Shown here in pieces: positions 1 to 5,245 of a DNA stretch of 16,131 nucleotides. The position numbers and the translations under genes are program-made. Below the pieces are notes generated by a model. The model saw only the letters and a program-made list of their open reading frames with translations, had not been told where the DNA came from and did not search any database. Every line of letters starts with the position of its first letter. Position 1 is the stretch's first letter. This DNA comes from JOPF136 sp035517515 (GTDB lineage Bacteria > Acidobacteriota > Terriglobia > Acidiferrales > UBA7541): assembly GCA_035517515.1 (NCBI GenBank), contig DATIYQ010000128.1, positions 1 to 16,131 on the forward strand, read 5' to 3'.

Positions 1-134
1 TCCCAGTTTCCGTCTCGTCTGCCCGCACGGCTCACGGGACGGAAACAGTAGCGAGCTTCGGGAAAAAACGGGTCCTCGCCACGGCGGGCAGGCCTCAATC
101 CGATGGAGGCCGCCGGGGAGGCGGCACGGATGAG

Positions 135-157
135 AGCACAGGCTGAAAGCCTGTGCT
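135..157. repeat. Palindromic repeat, AGCACAGGCT / AGCCTGTGCT with GAA loop
   Basis: A perfect 10-bp stem (135-144 with 148-157) closes a 3-base loop. The 17-base core at 138-154 is the exact reverse complement of the core at 15292-15308, so the same dispersed element occurs at both ends of the window in opposite orientation. Confidence 0.8.
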
Positions 158-252
158 ACGCGGGCCGCAGAGCGATTCGCGGGGCGCAGCCCCCTCGGCC
201 GCCGCTGCGGGCTGAGGATCACGAAGCGTGACGAGCAGCGCCCCTACGAAAA

Positions 253-304
253 GCGGCGTCGAGCCGCCGCACTCCGAAAAAGGGCCCCGCTACACCAAGC
301 GGGG
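253..304. repeat. Two adjacent short palindromes
   Basis: GCGGC at 253-257 pairs with GCCGC at 263-267, and CCCCGCT at 285-291 pairs with AGCGGGG at 298-304 around the loop ACACCA. They belong to the same intergenic hairpin cluster as the element at 135-157 but have different sequences. No transposase or other mobile gene is nearby. Confidence 0.6.
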
Positions 305-396
305 ATCAAGAGATTGTGCGGAGTGCGAAGCGCAGGCGGCCGGGCTCGCCCGCCCAGGCCACCCGCCAGCGCGGCAACAACCTGAGATTTCAAATT

Positions 397-427
397 TTGT
401 TTTCAAGTTCGGAAGGCGTTGTACACT
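397..427 (+). promoter_or_regulatory. Possible promoter of hicBA
   Basis: In an AT-rich island, TTGTTT (397-402) and TACACT (422-427) resemble a -35 and a -10. The spacer is 19 bases, longer than ideal. The implied start near 434 would give a ~55-base leader to hicB. Confidence 0.3.
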
Positions 428-489
428 TTTGGCAGGGGAGAGTGCCTGCGGGCGAATTCTTCCTCCGACCATTTTGCGGGAGTTCCGGA

Positions 490-684
490 ATGAAAACGCT
501 GAAATTTACATATTGGAAGGACGGGGAGTTCTACCTGGGATTCCTGAATGACTATCCGGACTACCAGACTCAAGGCCGGTCCAAGCAGGAACTGATGGAC
601 AATCTCAAGGACCTGCTTGTGGATCTTGAGTCGGGCGAAGTGCCTTACGTGCGCAAAGTGGAAGAGCTGGTTGTGGCTGAATGA
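490..684 (+). CDS. hicB: HicB-family antitoxin (short form)
   Basis: A 64-residue protein with the HicB partial-RNase-H-like fold pattern: an N-terminal strand pair (KFTYWKDGEFYLGFLNDYP) followed by the helix SKQELMDNLKDLLVDL. HicB binds and blocks the HicA mRNA interferase. The protein ends right after this domain, so it lacks the C-terminal DNA-binding domain of long HicB proteins; any autoregulation would need another route. I chose the ATG at 490 because GGGAG (478-482) sits 7 bases upstream and the HicB homology begins there; a longer frame opens at 316 but has no HicB-like sequence before 490. The stop overlaps the hicA start (ATGA, 681-684), so translation is probably coupled. Antitoxin-before-toxin is the reverse of the classic hicA-hicB order. 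Identification rests on pattern recognition and the adjacent hicA. Confidence 0.88.
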   Translation: MKTLKFTYWKDGEFYLGFLNDYPDYQTQGRSKQELMDNLKDLLVDLESGEVPYVRKVEELVVAE

Positions 685-860
685 AGCGGCGCGAGCTGGT
701 GCAAAAGCTCGAAGAGCTCGGCTGCGTCCTGGTTCGCCATGGCAGCCGCCACGACTGGTACACGAATCCGAAGACCAAGAGGTCGCAGCCGGTTCCCCGC
801 CACAATGAGATTCACGAAGGACTGGCGAAGTCCATTCTCCGGAAGTTGAGCCAGGAGTGA
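681..860 (+). CDS. hicA: HicA-family toxin (mRNA interferase)
   Basis: A 59-residue protein with the double-stranded-RNA-binding-like HicA fold. The N-terminus MKRRELVQKLEELGCVLVR leads into G-S-R-H (residues 21-24), where His24 matches the catalytic His of the family's GSxH motif, and then QPVPRHNEIHEGLAKSILRKL, the usual C-terminal half. HicA cleaves mRNA and is neutralised by HicB encoded immediately upstream; the ATGA overlap argues for coupled translation that keeps antitoxin in excess. Length is typical for HicA (about 60 residues) and all key positions look intact, so the module is probably functional. A palindromic repeat lies 26 bases after the stop codon. HicA homologues are small, so a database comparison would be needed to place the subfamily. 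Confidence 0.9.
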   Translation: MKRRELVQKLEELGCVLVRHGSRHDWYTNPKTKRSQPVPRHNEIHEGLAKSILRKLSQE

Positions 861-886
861 CGCTCCTGGCGCTGGGTTCCGTAGCC

Positions 887-905
887 CACAGATTTTACAT
901 CTGTG
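887..905. repeat. Palindromic repeat, CACAGAT / ATCTGTG
   Basis: A perfect 7-bp stem (887-893 with 899-905) with a 5-base loop, 26 bases after the hicA stop. There is no T-run on either side, so it is not a classic intrinsic terminator, though it could protect or delimit the hicBA mRNA 3' end. Confidence 0.6.
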
Positions 906-956
906 ATCCGGGCACATCTGCTTTCCGCTTCGCTCGAATCGCCGCGTGTGGCTTCC

Positions 957-1032
957 GTAGCGCCGGCGTCCCGCGCGGCTGGGTCCCTATCCCGTCCAGT
1001 TTGAAGCAAGGCCGGCAAGACGCCGGCGCTAC
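957..1032. repeat. 14-bp inverted repeat flanking 48 bases
   Basis: GTAGCGCCGGCGTC at 957-970 is the perfect reverse complement of 1019-1032. The enclosed 48 bases carry no gene. The arrangement resembles a paired REP or a small non-autonomous palindromic element between the two toxin-antitoxin modules. I do not see target-site duplications that would prove transposition. Confidence 0.6.
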
Positions 1033-1050
1033 CGGGGGCACGAGATCGGC

Positions 1051-1353
1051 TCAGTGCGGGATATCGACGGTTAGCCTGAGGCCGATGGCCCTGGTGACGG
1101 CGAAGAGCGTGGAGAGACGGGGGTTCCCGCGCTCGGACAGTGCCCGGTACAGGCTTTCGCGCTCGATGCCGGCCGCCTTGGCGACCCTGGTGATGCCCTG
1201 TGCTTGAGCGAGGTGGCGCAAAGCGATGAGCAGGACGCGGGGCTCGTCTTGCTCCTCCAGCGCGGCTTTCAGATACTCCGCGGCGAAATCCGGGTCCTTG
1301 CGGAGGCGGCGGATGATGGCTTGGTCGTGTCCCGTGCTGGCTTTGCGTTTCAT
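1051..1353 (-). CDS. HigA-type antitoxin (HI1420-like, helix-turn-helix)
   Basis: A 100-residue DNA-binding antitoxin of the probable addiction module antidote family (HI1420 type). The helix-turn-helix lies at about residues 55-85: GITRVAKAAGIERESLYRAL, followed by SERGNPRLSTLFAVTRAIGL. Such proteins bind the partner RelE-fold toxin and repress the operon. The ATG at 1353 overlaps the toxin stop (ATGA), with GGAAAGGA about 10 bases upstream as a plausible RBS. Toxin-before-antitoxin is the usual order for HI1419/HI1420-type pairs. Here the upstream toxin is broken by a stop codon (see next entry), while the antitoxin looks intact and full length, so it may now be an orphan regulator or an anti-addiction remnant. 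Family assignment is confident; the present role is inference. Confidence 0.87.
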   Translation of the reverse strand: MKRKASTGHDQAIIRRLRKDPDFAAEYLKAALEEQDEPRVLLIALRHLAQAQGITRVAKAAGIERESLYRALSERGNPRLSTLFAVTRAIGLRLTVDIPH

Positions 1354-1676
1354 GGGCTTGCGGTCCTTTCCTTATAATCCCTGAGGTATTCGAGCGCCCG
1401 TTCGACGTCTGAAGACTGCTTGCGTTTGTCACCACCGCAGAGGAGCAGCACGCATTCCCTGCCGACCATCGCGTAGTACACGCGGTAGCCCGGCCCCCAA
1501 TCCATCCGCAGCTCGCAGAGGCCCCGGCGCAAGGGTTTGCAGTCCCCAAAATTTCCGGCGGCCAACCGGTTAATGCGCACAGCGATCCGGGCCTGGGCGC
1601 GGGCATCGGCCAATTGCGTCAATCACTGCTCGAAGACATCTTCTCCGGCGCGGTTGAGGTAGTGGCGGATTTCCAT
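1350..1676 (-). pseudogene. RelE/HigB-type toxin (HI1419-like), interrupted by an in-frame TGA
   Basis: Reading from ATG at 1676 (or ATG at 1688, same frame), 17 codons encode MEIRHYLNRAGEDVFEQ, then TGA at 1625-1623, then LTQLADARAQARIAV and the rest to the stop at 1350-1352. The phage Gp49-like/HigB family has Trp exactly there (pattern VFxxWL), so a single TGG-to-TGA change explains the break. Downstream motifs are intact: RINRLAAGNFGDCKPL, GPGYRVYY and LLLCGGDK, typical of this ribosome-dependent mRNA interferase. A TTG at 1622 could restart translation and give a 90-residue protein lacking the first strand and helix. No frameshift or insertion is present, so inactivation is recent, or the TGA is a sequencing error. 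UGA read as Trp is unlikely, as the other genes here use TGA as a stop. Confidence 0.82.
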
Positions 1677-1783
1677 CGCGCAACCCATTGTAATCTATAA
1701 GTCACACAGGAAACAGAGGCACTTCGCCGGGTGTTGAGATGGCTGACAGGAATGGCTGGCTTGCCGAGGCCAGGGGGAAGAGC

Positions 1784-1861
1784 GGGAGACAGGCAGGAAT
1801 GCCTGTCCCACGGACGAGCCAGGGGAAATCAGGGAGACAGGCAGGAATGCCTGTCCCACGG
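1784..1861. repeat. Two tandem 30-base palindromic repeats
   Basis: Identical 30-base copies lie at 1784-1813 and 1832-1861, 48 bases apart. Each contains GACAGGC and GCCTGTC around AGGAAT, forming a 7-bp stem. The intervening spacer also partly repeats (GCCAGGGG before both copies), so the duplicated unit is about 48 bases. The second copy ends two bases from the VWFA stop codon, so VWFA transcripts would run straight into these hairpins. Two copies with a short, related spacer do not make a CRISPR array. Confidence 0.8.
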
Positions 1862-1863
1862 GG

Positions 1864-2919
1864 CTAGCTGGGAGCGGGCTTCGGAGCCGCGGGGCGCGGG
1901 GGGTAATAGCCTTTGCGGGCGCGGACGATCAGCCCTTTGCGCGCCACGTCCACGCGGATTTTGCGGAAGCGCCCGTCTGCGGCGCGATTCGCCGGCAGAT
2001 ACGCGAGCGCGTACTGGTTGCGCAGCTCTTCGCCGATGTCCTGAAACGACTGGCCCAGGTCGTCCACGCTGTAGGGATAAAACGCGCGCCCGCCGGTTTC
2101 GCCGGCGAATTCATCGAGCACCTGGTCCGTCTGGGTCTTCATGAACTTGCGCTCGACTTTCTTGCGCGGGTCGCTGGTTTCGGCGAGCGTGACCCACTCC
2201 GTGCTGCTGCTGATGCAATAGATGGCGGTGCCGGTGCGTTCGGCGGCGTCAATGGCGGCGCCGCGGGCGGCGGAAGATAGATTGTCGTCGCCATCGGTGA
2301 TCACCACAATCACCCGGCGCACCGCCGAGCCGTCCGGCGACGGCGGCGCCTGGCCCAGCTTGTCCGCGGCCTGGATGATGGCGTCGTAGAGCGCCGTGCC
2401 TCCCCCGGCGCGCTGCCGCTGCACCGCTTCGGTGAGCACCCCCAGGTCATCCGTATAGTTCTGGATCACCGAAGGCTCGTTGTCGAAAACCATGAGGAAG
2501 GCCAGGTCTTTCTTCCGCCGCAGCGTGTTGTGGATGAAATCAATGGCCGCGTCCTTCTCGAATTCCAGCCGTTCGCGGATGCTGTTCGAGGTATCGAGCA
2601 GCAGGCCGATGCGCAGGGGCAGATCCGTTTCCCGCGAGAAGAATTCGATCTTCTGTTCCTGGCCGTCTTCGAAGACGCGGAATTCCGGCCTCTCCAGATC
2701 CGTCACCAGCTTCTCGCGGCGGGTGACCACGGTGGCGATCACGTTCACCAGGTCCACGGGCACGCGCAGGGTCTGGCCGGAAGGCAGCGGCGCCTGCGGC
2801 GGCTCCGCGGGGCGGGGCTGGCCCGCGGGAGGATTCTGCGGCGGCGCCGGGGCGGACTGGCCAAACATCCAGCCACACGCTACGAGCACGGTCAGAAGCA
2901 GGATGGGAGCGCGTCGCAC
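1864..2919 (-). CDS. Secreted VWFA-domain protein, VWFA-related Acidobacterial type
   Basis: From GTG at 2919 this is a 351-residue exported protein. A positively charged start and hydrophobic core (MRRAPILLLTVLVAC) form a signal peptide; L-V-A-C at 12-15 also fits a lipobox, so it may be a lipoprotein. A Pro-rich linker follows to about 48, then a strand-rich segment (LRVPVDLVNVIATVVT) and the VWA domain from about 102. The metal-ion-dependent adhesion site is complete: D109-x-S111-x-S113, T175 in GGGTALYDA, and D209 in VITDGDD. The C-terminus GLIVRARKGYYPP is typical of this family. VWA domains mediate protein-protein contacts; the partner is unknown. A start further upstream (407 residues) is rejected because it would run into the rluD-type gene and bury the signal peptide. 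The gene has its own promoter in its neighbour and no Shine-Dalgarno sequence. Confidence 0.88.
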   Translation of the reverse strand: MRRAPILLLTVLVACGWMFGQSAPAPPQNPPAGQPRPAEPPQAPLPSGQTLRVPVDLVNVIATVVTRREKLVTDLERPEFRVFEDGQEQKIEFFSRETDLPLRIGLLLDTSNSIRERLEFEKDAAIDFIHNTLRRKKDLAFLMVFDNEPSVIQNYTDDLGVLTEAVQRQRAGGGTALYDAIIQAADKLGQAPPSPDGSAVRRVIVVITDGDDNLSSAARGAAIDAAERTGTAIYCISSSTEWVTLAETSDPRKKVERKFMKTQTDQVLDEFAGETGGRAFYPYSVDDLGQSFQDIGEELRNQYALAYLPANRAADGRFRKIRVDVARKGLIVRARKGYYPPRPAAPKPAPS

Positions 2920-2928
2920 GTCGCAAAA

Positions 2929-2958
2929 ATTATAGGTAGCCGCGCAGTGCCGCGTCAA
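2929..2958 (-). promoter_or_regulatory. Near-consensus sigma-70 promoter of the VWFA gene, within the rluD-type 3' end
   Basis: On the minus strand TTGACG (2958-2953) and a perfect TATAAT (2934-2929) are separated by 18 bases. Initiation 7-9 bases beyond the -10 would fall at about 2922-2920, at or within two bases of the GTG start at 2919. No RBS lies between. The -35 lies inside the last codons of the rluD-type gene and the -10 overlaps its TAA. Confidence 0.72.
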
Positions 2959-3928
2959 TCTCCGCCACGGGCACTCCGGCGGCGCCGGCCACCGCCTCCA
3001 GATACCGGCGCAGCTCCGCGGGCAGCGGGGCGCGCGCCTCCACGCGGCTTCCTGAACGGGGATGCGCGAACGCCAGCCGCGCGGCATGCAGAAACGGCCG
3101 GCCGAGCGGGGCCATCGCCGCGCCGGAAACCCCCGGATTTTTCGGCGCGCCGTAGAGCGTGTCTCCGGCGACGGGATGGCCGAGCGCCGAAAAGTGCACG
3201 CGAATCTGGTGCGTGCGTCCCGTGCGCAGGGCCACTTCCACCAGGGTGAAATTGCCGATTACGGCCAGCGCGCGCCAGTCCGTTTGCGAGGCCCGGCCGG
3301 CCCCCGGCCGCCGCCGCGTGGTCATGCGCGTGCGCCGGCGCAGGTCGCGCGCCACCGCCAGGCGGATGGATCCCGCCGCGGATTTCAGTTTGCCGTGCAC
3401 CAGGGCGAGATAGGTCTTCTCCAGGGAGCGGGCCGCAAACTGCGCGGCCAGGCCGCGGTGCGCGGCATCGTTGCGCGCCACCACCAGCACGCCGGAGGTG
3501 CCTTTGTCCAGGCGGTGGACGATTCCCGGGCGCTCCCCACCACCCTGCGCGGAAAGCCTTCCATAGCGATGCACCAGCGCGCCGGCCAGCGTGGCTTCTT
3601 CCGCGCGCGTGCCGGCGCCGGGATGCACCACCAATCCCGCCGGTTTATTCACCACCACCACGTCTTCATCTTCGTAGAGAATTTCCAGCGGCAGCTCCAC
3701 GGGGCGCGCGCCAATCTGGGCGCGCGGCGTGACTTCAATCTCCACCCATTCGCCCGGCGCTACGCGGCGTGCGGGTTTAGCGGCTGCCCCGGCAATGCGC
3801 ACTTGTCCCTGATGAATCAGAGCGGCCAGGCGGGTGCGGCTGAGCGTGGGAAATTGGCGGGCGAGGAAGCGGTCCAGGCGTTCGCCGGCCTCCGCCGGAG
3901 GTACTTCCAGGCGTTCGACGCCAGGCAT
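2930..3928 (-). CDS. rluD: RluD-family 23S rRNA pseudouridine synthase
   Basis: A 332-residue RluA/RluD-family enzyme that isomerises specific uridines in large-subunit rRNA. An S4 RNA-binding domain occupies about residues 15-60 (RLDRFLARQFPTLSRTRL, then GQVRIAG). The catalytic motif is GIVHRLDKGTSGVLVVA at 135-151, with nucleophile Asp141. The other family motifs, LRTGRTHQIRVHFSALGHP (235-252) and GDTLYG (255-260), are present. The ATG at 3928 is two bases from the lgt stop; a GTG at 3934 that overlaps that stop (GTGA) is a possible alternative. Both follow the lgt frame closely, so translation is probably coupled in the ileS-lspA-lgt block. The 3' end hosts the promoter for the VWFA gene. 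Subfamily (RluD rather than RluC) is suggested by the S4 domain plus HRLDKGTSG but not proven. Confidence 0.9.
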   Translation of the reverse strand: MPGVERLEVPPAEAGERLDRFLARQFPTLSRTRLAALIHQGQVRIAGAAAKPARRVAPGEWVEIEVTPRAQIGARPVELPLEILYEDEDVVVVNKPAGLVVHPGAGTRAEEATLAGALVHRYGRLSAQGGGERPGIVHRLDKGTSGVLVVARNDAAHRGLAAQFAARSLEKTYLALVHGKLKSAAGSIRLAVARDLRRRTRMTTRRRPGAGRASQTDWRALAVIGNFTLVEVALRTGRTHQIRVHFSALGHPVAGDTLYGAPKNPGVSGAAMAPLGRPFLHAARLAFAHPRSGSRVEARAPLPAELRRYLEAVAGAAGVPVAEIDAALRGYL

Positions 3929-3930
3929 GC

Positions 3931-4749
3931 TCACGCCGTGGCGGTGCCGGAGCGGCGCTGCGGCTGGGGAGCCGCGGGAGCGTGCGGCCGGAACCACAGC
4001 CACGCGCCGAGCAGCATCAAGCACAGGCTCACGACTTGCATCAGCGAGAACGTGCCGCCGGCAATCGGTGTGCGCCCGGGATCGCCGCGGAAGAATTCAA
4101 TGGTGCCGCGGGAGAGGCCGTAGAGAAACACGTACGCGCCGAACACCTGCCCGGGCGGGCGCTTGCCCAGTCCCAGCCGCACCAGGATGAACACGTTGAT
4201 GAACTCGGTGGCCGCTTCGTAGAGTTGCGTGGGATGCAGCGGCACACCCAGCGGCGTGCCCACCAGCTGGTGCGCGTAAGGATTCGTGAAGGTCACCGCC
4301 CACGGCACCGTGGCCGGCTTTCCGTAGCAGCATCCCGCGGAGAAGCAACCCAGCCGGCCGATCCCATGCCCCAAAGCCAGCGGAGCCGCGTAAACGTCCG
4401 CGAGGGGAGAGAATTTGAGCTTTGCGCGCCAGCAGTAAAGCACCGCCACCACCGCCGCGGTCACCAGCCCGCCGTACCACACCCCGCCGGCCTGCAGCGT
4501 GCTCAGGCTGAAAATGTCCCCCGGATTCTGCCGGTAATATTCCCAATCCGCAAAAATCAGCCACACCTTCGCGCCCGCCAGCGCGGCCAGCACCATGTAC
4601 ACGCCCAGGTTCCACACCCGGTCCGGGTCCAGGCCGCCGGCCGGCGCGCGCTGCTGCGCCCACCACAGGGCCAGCAGGATGCCGAACGCCAGCAGCGTGC
4701 CGTAGGTGTGGATGGTGATGGGGCCGAGATGAAAAAGTACCGGATGCAT
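3931..4749 (-). CDS. lgt: Prolipoprotein diacylglyceryl transferase
   Basis: A 272-residue polytopic membrane enzyme that transfers diacylglycerol from phosphatidylglycerol to the lipobox cysteine of prolipoproteins, the first step of lipoprotein maturation. Recognisable landmarks are the N-terminal FHLGPITIHTYGTLLAFG, QAGGVWYGGL (87-95), the signature around HGIGRLGCFSAGCCYG (128-143), HPTQLYEA (172-179) and GLSRGTIEFFRGDPG (211-225), which carries the conserved Arg region. The signature differs from the proteobacterial GRxGNFxNxE form: Cys135, Cys140 and Cys141 replace Asn-rich positions, a variant I associate with other phyla. Length matches the family. ATG at 4749 is one base after the lspA stop, and the rluD-type gene starts two bases after this stop, so the block is one transcript. 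LspA, encoded immediately upstream, performs the next step. Confidence 0.95.
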   Translation of the reverse strand: MHPVLFHLGPITIHTYGTLLAFGILLALWWAQQRAPAGGLDPDRVWNLGVYMVLAALAGAKVWLIFADWEYYRQNPGDIFSLSTLQAGGVWYGGLVTAAVVAVLYCWRAKLKFSPLADVYAAPLALGHGIGRLGCFSAGCCYGKPATVPWAVTFTNPYAHQLVGTPLGVPLHPTQLYEAATEFINVFILVRLGLGKRPPGQVFGAYVFLYGLSRGTIEFFRGDPGRTPIAGGTFSLMQVVSLCLMLLGAWLWFRPHAPAAPQPQRRSGTATA

Positions 4750-4750
4750 G

Positions 4751-5245
4751 TCAGGCCTGTTCCGTCTCCGGGTGGGTGGCAAAGAGCAATTCCATCAGCA
4801 CCAGAGCGGCGCCGATGACGATGGCGGAATCCGCTACGTTGAACGCCGGCCACTCGTGCTCGCGCACGTAAAACAGCAGAAAGTCCACTACGCCGCCGTC
4901 CAGCAGGCGGTCGAAAAGATTCCCCGCGGCGCCCCCCAGGATGAGAGCGATCCCCAGGCGGGAGCGTTGCCCGCCGGCGCGTCCCGAGACCAGCAGCCAG
5001 GCCATCACTCCCGCGGCCACTACGGAGAGCAGCACCAGGGCAATCCGCGTGCCGGGAAACCGCGAATCGGCGAACAGGCCGAAGGCGATGCCCGGGTTGC
5101 GCGTGTGCACCAGATCGAAAAATCCGGGAATCACCGCGTGGCGCCAGCCGGGGGGCGTCAGCCGCTCGACCAGGGATTTCGTGAGCCGGTCGGTGGTGAG
5201 CACCGCCAGCGACAAGATGACCCAGGGAATGGGTGTGCGATTCAT
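4751..5245 (-). CDS. lspA: Lipoprotein signal peptidase (signal peptidase II)
   Basis: A 164-residue integral membrane aspartyl protease that removes the signal peptide from diacylglyceryl-modified prolipoproteins. Four hydrophobic segments are visible. Key motifs are DRLTK (19-23), NPGIAFGLF (50-58), GGAAGNLFDRLLDGGVVDF (104-122) and FNVADS (135-140); the catalytic aspartates are Asp121 and Asp139. The ATG at 5245 overlaps the ileS stop (ATGA), which supports this start over a longer frame that would extend into ileS and place about 37 non-homologous residues before the first membrane segment. Coupling to ileS resembles the ileS-lspA pairing seen in many bacteria. Placement directly before lgt puts both steps of lipoprotein processing on one transcript. 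Confidence 0.95.
   Translation of the reverse strand: MNRTPIPWVILSLAVLTTDRLTKSLVERLTPPGWRHAVIPGFFDLVHTRNPGIAFGLFADSRFPGTRIALVLLSVVAAGVMAWLLVSGRAGGQRSRLGIALILGGAAGNLFDRLLDGGVVDFLLFYVREHEWPAFNVADSAIVIGAALVLMELLFATHPETEQA

Larger units (their letters stand above)
1..489. other. Non-coding, hairpin-rich stretch upstream of hicBA
   Basis: I see no credible gene here; the open frames lack a plausible start, RBS and protein character. The first ~310 bases are packed with short inverted repeats: 6-14 with 38-46 (GTTTCCGTC and its complement), 91-96 with 106-111, 109-114 with 120-125, 135-144 with 148-157, 165-170 with 205-210, 253-257 with 263-267, and 285-291 with 298-304. This looks like a cluster of REP-like palindromic elements. 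From about 380 to 440 the composition becomes AT-richer, which fits a promoter zone for the toxin-antitoxin operon. Confidence 0.6.

Noticed and set aside
316..489. Longer start for hicB at 316
   Set aside because: The added residues have no HicB similarity and lie upstream of the good RBS at 478-482; the likely promoter is also inside this stretch.
1623..1625. Programmed readthrough or UGA recoding in the toxin
   Set aside because: TGA ends several genes here (hicB, hicA, lspA, lgt), so it is a normal stop, and no selenocysteine-type element or reason for recoding is visible.
1784..1861. CRISPR array
   Set aside because: Only two repeats, an 18-base spacer that itself resembles the sequence before the first repeat, and no cas genes.
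2920..3087. Upstream extension of the VWFA gene to a 407-residue protein
   Set aside because: It would overlap the rluD-type gene by over 150 bases and place about 55 Arg/Pro-rich residues before an obvious signal peptide; the promoter lies just before GTG 2919.
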